DNA from: Bacillus sp. 491mf
GTDB taxonomy: Bacteria; Bacillota; Bacilli; Bacillales; Bacillaceae_G
Reading direction: 5' to 3'
Assembly (NCBI RefSeq): GCF_900112415.1
Contig: NZ_FOLV01000007.1
Span: forward strand, 105,931 to 169,930
Length of the DNA: 64,000 bases
Part shown: one piece after another, positions 37,401 to 45,059 of the stretch
Numbering within the stretch: position 1 is the first letter of the stretch
Layout: every line of letters starts with the position of its first letter
Position numbers and translations under genes: made by a program
The notes under the pieces: model-generated
Told to the model about the DNA's origin: nothing
Database searches by the model: none
The model's input: only the letters and a program-made list of their open reading frames with translations

Positions 37401-39107
37401 CAGTGAAAGCTGTACGTACGGTTCTGAGGGGGGGACTGTGAGACCTATTTGGGTAACTAAATAAGGCGCACGCTCCCTACCCTACGACCCCGCGCCAAGC
37501 CGAGAAGATATTGAAGTCACGAAAAGGCTTGTAGAATGCGGGAAGATTATTGGCATTGAAATTCTCGATCATAGTGTGCGTTGTTCCTAGACAATCTGCG
37601 TAGAAATAGGCAATAAAACTAGGCAAAGGTACTTACCTTTGAACTTTACGCTTGAATAGGTTGGTGAAATCCCAACTCATCGTTAAATGTTGGTAACGAT
37701 GCTCTGAAACTCCGACGTGCATAAATGGTTAACTACATTTGTGTACGAAGCTCGGTAAAGGCGTTGAAAAACAGACCTGAGAAGAGGTTAGTGAAGTAAG
37801 CGGGAGGCTATAAGACCGTCATGCTGACTCACCAGGAATCCTCGTATGTACGGCTCGTAAAGGTAAAGGGAAACGAAATGAAGTTTCTCGCTTCTGTCAA
37901 AGAAGTTTAATCGTGGGTTTTGTATTTGTGGTTGCAAAATCTATACTACTCCAATAATGGAATAGTGTCTTGCGTCCTACCAACAGCGGACAAAAAGATG
38001 GTTAACGGGTCAAAGAGGACAGCTAAAACGGTAATGGAAAGCTAAAGCGTAAGGAACAGCGGAACCATAGAAGATGATGACAAGAGGAGTTAAATTCAAT
38101 GCATCTAAATTGGAGGAAATGACAATTGAATCTATGGGACAGCAGCCCGTAGTAGTGTCGAAGTTTCTGTAATGGGAATGGAGCGAAGGGGCATAGTCAG
38201 TTCAATTAATAAGTTAAATCAATTTGTTAGGGAAGCCGTTTGAGCATACCTGATTAAAACCTTGCATTCTCCCAATAAGGAGGAATCGCAATGGAACAAG
38301 AATCTAACTATCTAAAATCAGAACAAGAGTTAAGAGATAAACAGGACGAGTTATATAATAAAACTATCGAAGGCATGGCGGTTATAAAGTATCCGCAAAA
38401 CAAGTAAACAATTTACGGTCAGTCCATGAAACGTACGAAACCAAAATACCAATGATTGAATATAACGAATTGAAAATAGGTGTTACAAGGCTAGATTTTT
38501 GTAGGTGGAAAAAACCTAAAAATAAAAGTCCTACCGAAACACCATACACCGGACTGGGTAGACAAATTTATATGAATCGAACCAGCAAAAAGCCTGTTAA
38601 AGTAAGAGCGGATGAACTTCTCAGCTTGAATTGGTCTAAGATTATCAAAATTGGACATAAGGAAAAACTGTACAACTTTGAATATTTTATGAATCGAGCC
38701 TATGCTTTTAACCGTGATAAAGGAAGATGTCGAGTATGTAAAGAGATACTTCAAGGGGACGATATACACATACACCATATCAACTCCAAACTTCCTATAG
38801 AAGAAGTAAATCGAGTCCCTAACCTTGCATCCATGCACGAACATTGCCATCGAATGATTCACAGTCCAAAAGATTATTCCATGGTCGGAAAAGCTACTTG
38901 GGAAAAAGTTCTAGGTTTTAGAGAAAAATTGAGCTTAACTTAAATAATTGAATTGATGGAACGCCGTATGAGGTGAAAATCTCACGTACGGTGTGAAGTG
39001 GGGGAAAAGAACTCCTAACGAGTAATGTTGAGGTTGTTTCTTACCTATCACTATTTATTATAGGTGACCATAAATTCATTAGTTTAAAAGATAAAGGTCA
39101 TATTTAA
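34415..39107 (+). CDS. radC: RadC (JAMM/MPN+ domain), split into three exons by two group II introns
   Basis: Inferred exons are 34415-34951 (537 nt), 37486-37573 (88 nt) and 39055-39107 (53 nt). Joined they give 678 nt, a 225-residue protein with a continuous frame and the length I expect for Bacillus RadC. The N-terminus has a helix-hairpin-helix ([21 protein letters not shown]). The C-terminal JAMM motif H-x-H-x7-S-x-x-D is His174, His176, Ser184, Asp187. Intron 1 falls right after HNHPSG (residue 179), separating the His pair from Ser/Asp. Intron 2 falls inside codon 209, after ILDH. Without splicing of intron 1, translation stops six codons into it (34972). The biochemical role of RadC is unsettled. 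Context upstream of mreB is conserved. Confidence 0.9.
35523..37406 (+). CDS. ltrA: group II intron reverse transcriptase/maturase with HNH endonuclease
   Basis: About 627 residues. GGAG is 8 nt from the ATG at 35523 and 2 nt from the in-frame ATG at 35517, so the former is preferred. RT motifs in order: [29 protein letters not shown], the catalytic [11 protein letters not shown], and the LGYEF motif. A maturase domain X follows, then a C-terminal HNH zinc endonuclease (CEACGATEG...VHHVRKL...CFKCHHDHH, residues about 560-620). All core motifs are intact, so it is probably active in splicing and retrohoming. Its last codons and stop lie inside intron domain V. The symbol is a family name only. 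Confidence 0.93.
   Translation: MATNPFHQLDVIRKASQNGKTITDCYRLMYKRELWIKAYAKLYPNAGNLTKGTSEETIDGFSLQKIDEIIGQLKNGMFRFAPVRRVYIPKANGKKRPLGVPNFKDKLVQEVMRMILENVYEPTFSDNSHGFREGRSCHTALSQIKNTWKGLTWCIEGDIKGFFDHIDHTVLVKLISKKINDRRFLLLVHNAITCGVMENWIYHKTYSGTPQGGIISPLLANIYLHEFDLFMEKQMKNFEKGNIRARNKEYVAIRSDIRTLSRKVKKLDERNGHELWAGRVDLVNNIQELKSKQIKISSIDPMDKDYQRMKYVRYADDFVIGIAGTKQSAWNVRERIKHFLKEELRLDLSEEKTLITHLENSISFLGYEFRRWSEVKVKRIAYKNQKHPLKKRTLSGAIKLEIPEKKINEFAVKNGYGNLDNFKIVHRTKLINNSELEILHTYNAELRGIANYYKLANNYHHLDRLFYLAESSFIKAIANKRRSTSMKVATSMRTHKQGVLCLARKDKHGNEKLHQFVKLKDLPKHKGAIKADTPEIDSYVNTMKYSGRTEFEKRLLANKCEACGATEGQMEVHHVRKLKDLKKKRNLKYLDKVMIERQRKTIVLCFKCHHDHHEKQIPISQLASRIQ
37391..37424 (+). ncRNA. domain V of group II intron 1
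   Basis: 34-nt hairpin with GAGCCGTATACAG / CTGTACGTACGGTTC arms and a GAAA loop. The AGC catalytic triad is at 37392-37394. It overlaps the 3' end of the RT gene (stop at 37404-37406). Confidence 0.9.
38291..38407 (+). pseudogene. N-terminal remnant of the intron 2 maturase
   Basis: 38 codons with a good ribosome site (AAGGAGG). They encode [21 protein letters not shown] and a short tail, like the start of a bacterial intron maturase, then a stop. The RT domains that should follow are missing, and the downstream endonuclease fragment is in another frame. This is best explained by an internal deletion of well over 1 kb. Confidence 0.7.
38452..38943 (+). CDS. HNH endonuclease fragment of the intron 2 maturase
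   Basis: 163 residues from the first ATG; the frame is open further upstream through sequence such as [14 protein letters not shown]. It matches the C-terminal part of group II intron proteins, with the En domain CRVCKEIL...[11 protein letters not shown]...[13 protein letters not shown]. No RT motifs (such as YADD) occur in intron 2. Whether this piece is translated is uncertain: no good ribosome site precedes 38452. It might supply only DNA cutting, or be a decaying remnant. Confidence 0.75.
   Translation: MIEYNELKIGVTRLDFCRWKKPKNKSPTETPYTGLGRQIYMNRTSKKPVKVRADELLSLNWSKIIKIGHKEKLYNFEYFMNRAYAFNRDKGRCRVCKEILQGDDIHIHHINSKLPIEEVNRVPNLASMHEHCHRMIHSPKDYSMVGKATWEKVLGFREKLSLT
38961..38994 (+). ncRNA. 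domain V of group II intron 2
   Basis: 34-nt hairpin ACGCCGTATGAG / CTCACGTACGGTGT with a GAAA-like loop. The triad is CGC (38962-38964) rather than AGC, unlike intron 1. This indicates the two introns belong to different lineages and did not arise by local duplication. Confidence 0.85.
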
Positions 39108-39276
39108 GACTATTTTTTTTCTTTGTTTTGTTTTATAATGTGAGTTATGAGTTTTTTGTAGGCTTTCGTCTACACTATAACAAATAACATGTAAAAACGT
39201 TATGTTTTATATAAATATAATAATGTTGACAGAAAAAAGAGCAATTTTGTTAAAATTAGAAAGGAAGATATAGAAT

Positions 39277-40293
39277 ATGTTTGGATTTGGTGGTTTTACT
39301 CGTGACCTTGGAATAGACTTAGGAACAGCGAATACGCTTGTATACGTGAAAGGGAAAGGTGTTGTTGTACGCGAGCCATCTGTTGTGGCATTGCAAACAG
39401 ACACAAAGCAAATTGTTGCAGTTGGTAACGATGCAAAACAAATGATTGGTCGTACACCTGGAAATGTTGTGGCACTTCGTCCGATGAAAGACGGTGTTAT
39501 CGCAGATTATGAAACAACAGCAACGATGATGAAATATTATATTCAACAAGCGCAGAAATCAAATGGCTTCTTCTCTCGTAAGCCTTACGTAATGGTATGT
39601 GTGCCATCTGGTATTACAGCAGTTGAAAAACGTGCAGTAATCGATGCAACTCGTCAAGCAGGTGCACGCGATGCGTACCCAATTGAAGAACCATTTGCAG
39701 CTGCAATTGGTGCGGACTTACCTGTTTGGGAACCAACAGGAAGTATGGTTGTAGATATCGGTGGTGGTACAACAGAAGTTGCTATTATCTCTCTTGGTGG
39801 TATTGTAACAAGTCAATCTGTTCGTGTTGCTGGTGATGAAATGGATGATGCAATTATTCAATACATTAAGAAGAACTACAATTTAATGATCGGGGAACGA
39901 ACTGCAGAAGCATTAAAATTAGAAATCGGCTCTGCTGGCGAATCAGAAGGTGTCGAGCCAATGGATATTCGTGGTCGTGATTTAGTGACTGGATTGCCAA
40001 AAACGGTATCGATTCGTCCAGAGGAAATTGCATCAGCGTTAAAAGATACTGTAGATGCAATTGTTGAGTCTGTAAAAAATACATTAGAAAAAACTCCGCC
40101 AGAATTAGCAGCGGATATTATGGATCGCGGAATTGTTTTAACAGGCGGCGGTGCGTTGCTTCGTAATTTAGATAAAGTAATTAGTGCAGAAACAAATATG
40201 CCAGTGCTTGTTGCAGAAAATCCATTAGATTGCGTAGCGATTGGAACAGGTAAAGCATTAGACAATATCGACCTTTTCAAAAATGCTCGATAA
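39277..40293 (+). CDS. mreB: rod-shape determining protein MreB
   Basis: 338 residues of the actin fold. Phosphate-1 motif is [13 protein letters not shown], phosphate-2 is [13 protein letters not shown], and the adenosine motif is [14 protein letters not shown]. It forms membrane-associated filaments that guide lateral wall synthesis. The promoter may be TTGACA at 39226-39231 with TAAAAT at 39251-39256 (19-nt spacing), or a TATAAT at 39134-39139. An own promoter would insulate it from radC. First gene of mreBCD-minCD. Confidence 0.97.
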   Translation: MFGFGGFTRDLGIDLGTANTLVYVKGKGVVVREPSVVALQTDTKQIVAVGNDAKQMIGRTPGNVVALRPMKDGVIADYETTATMMKYYIQQAQKSNGFFSRKPYVMVCVPSGITAVEKRAVIDATRQAGARDAYPIEEPFAAAIGADLPVWEPTGSMVVDIGGGTTEVAIISLGGIVTSQSVRVAGDEMDDAIIQYIKKNYNLMIGERTAEALKLEIGSAGESEGVEPMDIRGRDLVTGLPKTVSIRPEEIASALKDTVDAIVESVKNTLEKTPPELAADIMDRGIVLTGGGALLRNLDKVISAETNMPVLVAENPLDCVAIGTGKALDNIDLFKNAR

Positions 40294-40342
40294 AATCCAT
40301 TATTTCAGCATAAAAATTTAGTGAATTTAAGAGGGTGTGAAC

Positions 40343-41197
40343 GTGCCACAGTTTTTCTTAAACAAAAGATTAATTGTTTTATTAGTTAGTATTATTCTTC
40401 TCGTAGCATTGATCGGAATCTCATTGAAAGAACGGAAAAATCTAACGTGGCCAGAGCAGTTTGTAAAGGATACCGTAGGAGTTGTAGAACGTGTATTTCA
40501 AAAGCCAGCGAATTATGTTGCCGGATTCTTTGAGAACGTAGAAGATGTAAAGCGCACGTATGAAGAAAATAAAGAATTAAAGTCCAAATTGGACAAGTAT
40601 GCAGAGCTGTCTGTAAAAGTAAAAGAATTAGAAAAAACAAATGAAGAACTTCGTGATATTCTTGGGAAAAAAGATACACTTAGTGATTTTAAACCGATTC
40701 AAGCAACTGTTATTGCGCGCAATCCAGATAAATGGAATGACCTAATCGGTATTGATAAAGGTGCACAACAAGGTATTCAAAAGGATGCGGCCGTTATTAC
40801 ATCAAAAGGTTTAATTGGAAAAGTAAAAAGCGTTTCACAATTTACTTCAACGGTTGAGCTAATCAGCTCATTAAACCGAACAAATCGTATTTCAGCTGTT
40901 GTCCGAGGAGATAGTAATGTTTTCGGATTAATCGAAGGGTACGATAAAGAGAAGCAGCAACTTGTTTTCACAAAAATCCCATCTGGTGTGAAAGTAGAGA
41001 AGGATCAAACAGTTGTAACTTCTGGTCTTGGCGGTGTGTTCCCAGATGGATTGGTTATTGGACAAATCGTAGAGGTAACAGCGGATGAGTATGGATTAAC
41101 ACAAACAGCTTATATTAAGCCAGCGGCAGATTTAAGTGATGTTAGCAATGTTATGGTTGCTAAACGGAATATGTCGACAGTAGATTTAGGGAAATAG
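40343..41197 (+). CDS. mreC: rod-shape determining protein MreC
   Basis: 284 residues from the GTG at 40343, 7 nt after GAGGG; an in-frame GTG at 40337 is too close to the ribosome site. One membrane segment (about residues 8-28), an extracytoplasmic coiled coil (about 68-108), then the two-barrel MreC core (IATVIARNPDKWND-type sequence, GVFPDGLVIG). It links MreB to the cell-wall enzymes outside the membrane. Confidence 0.95.
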   Translation: MPQFFLNKRLIVLLVSIILLVALIGISLKERKNLTWPEQFVKDTVGVVERVFQKPANYVAGFFENVEDVKRTYEENKELKSKLDKYAELSVKVKELEKTNEELRDILGKKDTLSDFKPIQATVIARNPDKWNDLIGIDKGAQQGIQKDAAVITSKGLIGKVKSVSQFTSTVELISSLNRTNRISAVVRGDSNVFGLIEGYDKEKQQLVFTKIPSGVKVEKDQTVVTSGLGGVFPDGLVIGQIVEVTADEYGLTQTAYIKPAADLSDVSNVMVAKRNMSTVDLGK

Positions 41198-41209
41198 GAG
41201 GGGGAAGAG

Positions 41210-41752
41210 ATGGAGATTTTAAAAAAAGCAATTCTTCCTCTTCTACTTCTTTTCGTATTTGTACTCGAGAATATGTTTTCTACTATTGTTCCAACGAGTC
41301 TTTTCTGGAAGAATACAATTGTAGCACCGCATTTTTTAATGATTGTTTTATGCTTTATTGCAATTTACTTTAATTCTGTACATGGTATATACTATGGGCT
41401 ATTATTTGGATTTTTGTTTGATATTGTACATACAGAATTAGTTGGTGTGTATATATTTGCTTATCCAATTTTAGTGTATCTTGTCTATCAGGCAATGCGC
41501 ATTTTACAAGTGAACCTTTTTATCGTGTTCTTTATTGTATTGGCGAGCATTGCTGCGCTAGAGTATTATGTGTATGGATTTTTGACGTTAATTGGTCGTG
41601 TTCATATGCCACCGCATATCTTTTTCACGGATCGTCTTCTTCCAACGCTGTTGTTGAACGGAATTTTTTTACTACTGTTTTGCTTCCCACTGCAACGATA
41701 TCTTTTACGTCTTTCAGACGCTATGGAAGAAAAGGAAAAAAGGATTTTCTGA
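41210..41752 (+). CDS. mreD: rod-shape determining protein MreD
   Basis: 180 residues with five or six membrane segments and little else, as usual for MreD. A GGAGGGGG ribosome site precedes the ATG, 12 nt after mreC. It completes the MreBCD elongation complex. Confidence 0.93.
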   Translation: MEILKKAILPLLLLFVFVLENMFSTIVPTSLFWKNTIVAPHFLMIVLCFIAIYFNSVHGIYYGLLFGFLFDIVHTELVGVYIFAYPILVYLVYQAMRILQVNLFIVFFIVLASIAALEYYVYGFLTLIGRVHMPPHIFFTDRLLPTLLLNGIFLLLFCFPLQRYLLRLSDAMEEKEKRIF

Positions 41753-41788
41753 TTTTATGTCGAATTAAATTCGGTGGGGTGAGCATTG

Positions 41789-42475
41789 GTGACAGAAAAA
41801 AAGCAACAAAATGTGACTATAAAAGGAACGAAGGATGGCTTAGCGTTACATCTGGATGATTCCTGTTCATTTCGTGAATTGCTGCAAGAACTTGACGAAA
41901 AGCTTTCAACCCATTACTACGAGGGTGATGGACGCTCTGTAATTGAAGTACAGGTCAAAGTTGGGAATCGTTATGTAACAGAAGTGCAACAAGAAGAGTT
42001 GCGCACGCTAATTCGTAATAAAAAGAATTTAGTTGTAGATTCTATTGAAAGTGATGTTGTAACGAAAGAGCAAGCGTTAACATGGAAAGAAGAAACAGAA
42101 ATTGTTTCTGTTTCAAAAATTGTTCGCTCAGGTCAAATATTGCATGTAAAAGGCGATTTATTATTGATTGGAGATGTGAATCCAGGCGGTACAGTTATCG
42201 CCGGAGGAAATATTTTTATTATTGGAACATTACGAGGAATTGCACATGCTGGATATTATGGGGATACAGAAGCTGTTGTTGCAGCCTCTGTAATGAATCC
42301 AATGCAGCTTCGGATTAGCGACGTGGCAACGCGCGCTCCTGAGGAGAAAGAAGACGGGGCGGAAGGGGCAGAATGTGCCTACATTAATGAGAACAATCAC
42401 ATTGTTGTCGATCGCATTCAACTTCTCACTCATCTTAGACCTAATTTAACAAGGTTAGAAAGGGGAATTGTATAG
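41789..42475 (+). CDS. minC: septum-site determining protein MinC
   Basis: 228 residues from the GTG at 41789; a TTG directly before it is also in frame. The N-terminal half is the FtsZ-antagonising domain, and the C-terminal half is the right-handed beta helix that binds MinD ([27 protein letters not shown] pattern, repeated GG turns). It blocks Z-ring assembly at poles with MinD. minD starts 2 nt after its stop. Confidence 0.95.
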   Translation: MTEKKQQNVTIKGTKDGLALHLDDSCSFRELLQELDEKLSTHYYEGDGRSVIEVQVKVGNRYVTEVQQEELRTLIRNKKNLVVDSIESDVVTKEQALTWKEETEIVSVSKIVRSGQILHVKGDLLLIGDVNPGGTVIAGGNIFIIGTLRGIAHAGYYGDTEAVVAASVMNPMQLRISDVATRAPEEKEDGAEGAECAYINENNHIVVDRIQLLTHLRPNLTRLERGIV

Positions 42476-42477
42476 CT

Positions 42478-43275
42478 GTGGGAGAGGCAATAGTTATTAC
42501 ATCTGGAAAAGGCGGAGTAGGTAAGACTACAACGTCTGCAAATATTGGTACATCCTTGGCGTTATCCGGGAAAAAAATATGTTTGATTGATACAGATATC
42601 GGTTTGAGAAATTTAGACGTAGTAATGGGGCTGGAAAACCGTATTGTATATGATCTCGTTGATGTTGTTGAAGGGCGTTGTCGTTTACCTCAAGCTCTTA
42701 TTAGAGATAAGCGCTTTGATGAACTCTATTTATTACCTGCAGCACAAACGAGTGATAAATCAGCAGTAACACCTGAACAAATGGAAGAATTGATACAGCA
42801 ACTACGTCAAGACTATGATTACATATTAATTGATTGCCCAGCTGGTATTGAACAGGGTTTTAAAAACGCTGTGGCAGGTGCTGATAAAGCGATCGTTGTG
42901 ACAACACCAGAAGTATCTTCAATGCGTGACGCTGATCGGATTATCGGATTATTGGAAAAAGAAGATATCGAGCCACCGAAGTTAATTATCAATCGCGTGC
43001 GTAGTCATATGCTACATGAACAGGATATGTTGGATGTAGATGAAATTGTACGTACCTTGTCAATTGAACTGCTTGGGGTCGTAGAAGATGATGATGCGGT
43101 GATTCGAGCAACAAATACAGGAGAGCCTGTAGCGTTGCAACCGAGTGGAAAAGCATCGATTGCTTATCGAAATATTGCAAGACGTTTGCTTGGTGAAAAT
43201 GTGCCATTGCAACAGTTTGAGAACGGAAAAGAATCAGTATTAACGAAAATGAAAAAATTCTTCGGAATACGTTAA
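42478..43275 (+). CDS. minD: septum-site determining ATPase MinD
   Basis: 265 residues, GTG start, with the ribosome site inside the end of minC. Deviant Walker A GKGGVGKTT at residue ~10, LIDTDIGLRNLD, LIDCPAGIE. The C-terminus (SVLTKMKKFFGIR) is the amphipathic helix that binds the membrane. It recruits MinC. A terminator follows directly. Confidence 0.97.
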   Translation: MGEAIVITSGKGGVGKTTTSANIGTSLALSGKKICLIDTDIGLRNLDVVMGLENRIVYDLVDVVEGRCRLPQALIRDKRFDELYLLPAAQTSDKSAVTPEQMEELIQQLRQDYDYILIDCPAGIEQGFKNAVAGADKAIVVTTPEVSSMRDADRIIGLLEKEDIEPPKLIINRVRSHMLHEQDMLDVDEIVRTLSIELLGVVEDDDAVIRATNTGEPVALQPSGKASIAYRNIARRLLGENVPLQQFENGKESVLTKMKKFFGIR

Positions 43276-43276
43276 G

Positions 43277-43309
43277 AGCGCTTCGCAAATATGCGGAGTG
43301 CTTTTTTGT
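43277..43309 (+). terminator. terminator of mreBCD-minCD
   Basis: AGCGCTTCGC (43277-43286) pairs with GCGGAGTGCT (43293-43302) with two G-T pairs, followed by T-run. Confidence 0.85.
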
Positions 43310-43426
43310 TTAGGCGATAGCTACTAGTATGCTCCATGACCTTCTAGAAGAAAAGTATTCCCATGAATATCTTTCTAGGACAACTCATACATATGTACAA
43401 ACTGATGGAAAGAGGAAGGGGTCAGG

Positions 43427-44143
43427 ATGAGAAATAAACGAGTAGAAGAAATTAAAAAAAGGATTGCTAAGAGAAAAGCGCAGCAAGATAGAGAAGATGA
43501 ATTGTTTTCGTTTGAAGAACAAGAATATACACAGCTTCTTGTTGAAGAAGGAGAAGAAATACATCCTCTCTTCCGAAAGGAAATATTTCTTTTTAAGTTG
43601 TTACTATCCGCTATTCTTGTTCTTGTTGTGGCTATCCTATTTAAAAACTCAACAAATTCTTTTGAGGAACCACGTACAGTTGTGAAACAAGTGATGAAAG
43701 AAGAATTTCAATTTGCAACTGTTTCGAAATGGTATGAATCAAAGTTTGGAAAACCATTATCTTTTTTACCTTCTAGTGAAAAGAAAATTGCGCAGAAAGA
43801 AAAGGATTACGCTGTTCCTGCCTCGGGAAAAATAATGCAAAATTTTCAAGCAAACGGACAAGGTGTATTTGTACAAACAGCCGCAAATGCCGTTGTGGAA
43901 TCAGTTAATGAGGGCATTGTTGTCTCGATTGGTCAAAAAGAGGAGTTTGGAAATATAGTTGAAATCCAGCATGCAGATGGTACGGAATCTTGGTATGGAA
44001 ATTTAGGAGAAACATCAGTTAAGTTATATGATTATGTAGCGAAAAAGCAAAAAGTTGGAACTGTCGCAAATGGAAAATTTTATTTTGCGTTTAAAAAGAA
44101 TGAAAAATTTATTGATCCAATTCAGGTGATTTCATTTGACTAA
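43427..44143 (+). CDS. spoIVFA: stage IV sporulation protein FA
   Basis: 238 residues. A charged N-terminus, one membrane segment (about residues 55-75), and a degenerate LytM/M23 peptidase-like domain at the C-terminus (GQGVFVQTAANAVVESVNEGIVVSIG, GTESWYGNLGE). It holds SpoIVFB and BofA together in the outer forespore membrane and keeps the protease off until the SpoIVB signal arrives. Its end overlaps the spoIVFB start by 8 nt. Confidence 0.9.
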   Translation: MRNKRVEEIKKRIAKRKAQQDREDELFSFEEQEYTQLLVEEGEEIHPLFRKEIFLFKLLLSAILVLVVAILFKNSTNSFEEPRTVVKQVMKEEFQFATVSKWYESKFGKPLSFLPSSEKKIAQKEKDYAVPASGKIMQNFQANGQGVFVQTAANAVVESVNEGIVVSIGQKEEFGNIVEIQHADGTESWYGNLGETSVKLYDYVAKKQKVGTVANGKFYFAFKKNEKFIDPIQVISFD

Positions 44144-44996
44144 ATATAGTGAGGTTTTTTCAAAGATTACGATTCATCCGTTATTTTGGGGAGTTATAGC
44201 AATTGCGGTCTTTACAGCTCGTTTTACAGAGGTTTTTATTTTATTTTTCATTGTCTTTATTCATGAATTAGGTCATGCGATAGCAGCCGCTCATTTTAAA
44301 TGGCGAATTAAACGAATTCAGCTCTTGCCATTTGGCGGGGTAGCTGAGCTTGATGAGCACGGGAATAAGCCGTTAAAAGAAGAAACGATTGTCATTATAG
44401 CAGGCCCTGCTCAACATATATGGATGATAGCAGCCGCTTATGTATTGTACATGGCAGGCTGGATGGGAGAAAACTTTTACAATTTTTTTCTGTGGAACAA
44501 TATGATGATTCTATTTTTTAACTTATTACCAATTTGGCCTCTCGATGGAGGGAAACTTGTACTAAACATATTATCGCATCGTTTTCCATTTCTACAAGCG
44601 CACAATATGATGATGAGAATTTCAATTGTTTGTCTTAGCGTTGTATTAGGGCTACAATTCTTTTGGAATGGAAAGAATGCAATGATGTGGGCGTTACTTC
44701 TTTTTTTAGCATTTTCTTTATTTCAAGAGTGGAAACAACGTCGCTATGCATTTATGCGTTTTTTGCTCGAGCGATATTACGGAAAAAAACGAGAAATTGC
44801 CAAGGTTAAAGCAATTACAGTTCAAAAGGAAACGAGTTTGTATCACATTTTCACACAATTTCGAAGGGGATATAAGCATTCAATTATCATATATGGAGAT
44901 CATAAAAATCAATACACGCTAGATGAAAATGAATTGCTTTACGCATATTTTACAGAAAAAAGAACAACATCATCTGTAGAAGAGTTAATTGGTTAG
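44136..44996 (+). CDS. spoIVFB: site-2 intramembrane metalloprotease SpoIVFB
   Basis: 286 residues, starting at TTG within the end of spoIVFA, so translation is coupled. The zinc motif HELGH is in FIHELGHAIAAAHF near residue 43, and the third ligand is in LLPIWPLDGGK near residue 137. Five or six membrane segments and a C-terminal CBS-like domain (about 225-285) that senses ATP in B. subtilis. It cleaves pro-sigma-K. The rare start codon and overlap may keep output low. Confidence 0.93.
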   Translation: MTKYSEVFSKITIHPLFWGVIAIAVFTARFTEVFILFFIVFIHELGHAIAAAHFKWRIKRIQLLPFGGVAELDEHGNKPLKEETIVIIAGPAQHIWMIAAAYVLYMAGWMGENFYNFFLWNNMMILFFNLLPIWPLDGGKLVLNILSHRFPFLQAHNMMMRISIVCLSVVLGLQFFWNGKNAMMWALLLFLAFSLFQEWKQRRYAFMRFLLERYYGKKREIAKVKAITVQKETSLYHIFTQFRRGYKHSIIIYGDHKNQYTLDENELLYAYFTEKRTTSSVEELIG

Positions 44997-45059
44997 TGTT
45001 GACGGTAACACTAACCTTTTATATTGTATAAAAAAAGGATAAAAGAGAGGAAAAAGACT

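Larger units (their letters stand above)
34952..37485 (+). mobile_element. group II intron 1 in radC, with full RT-maturase-HNH ORF
   Basis: 2534 nt. It begins GTGCG (group II GTGYG consensus) and ends CCCTAC (AY ending). Removal restores the radC frame exactly. About 570 nt of ribozyme domains I-IV precede the ORF. Domain V is the 34-nt hairpin at 37391-37424 (GAGCCGT...ACGGTTC, with the AGC triad and a GAAA loop), followed by a domain VI region of about 60 nt. Insertion is in the sense orientation inside a coding gene, so splicing is required for RadC. The class was not assigned. Confidence 0.93.
37574..39054 (+). mobile_element. group II intron 2 in radC, RT-deleted
   Basis: 1481 nt. It begins GTGTG and ends CACTAT (AY ending). 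These boundaries join CAT-A with TT-ATT-ATA to give DHIIIGD, consistent with DHLIIGD in RadC relatives as I recall them. An overlapping GTGCG at 37576 would break the frame. Domain V is at 38961-38994 with a CGC triad. The ribozyme appears complete, but the ORF has lost its RT core, so splicing may rely on a protein supplied in trans. Confidence 0.87.

Noticed and set aside
37576-37580. GTGCG as the 5' end of intron 2
   Set aside because: Starting the intron there leaves two extra exon bases and puts exon 3 out of frame with an AY-ending 3' site; GTGTG at 37574 fits both frame and the RadC sequence.
34952-39054. Twintron (one intron nested in the other)
   Set aside because: Each intron has its own domain V and ends, and 88 nt of recognisable radC coding sequence lie between them, so they are sequential and not nested.
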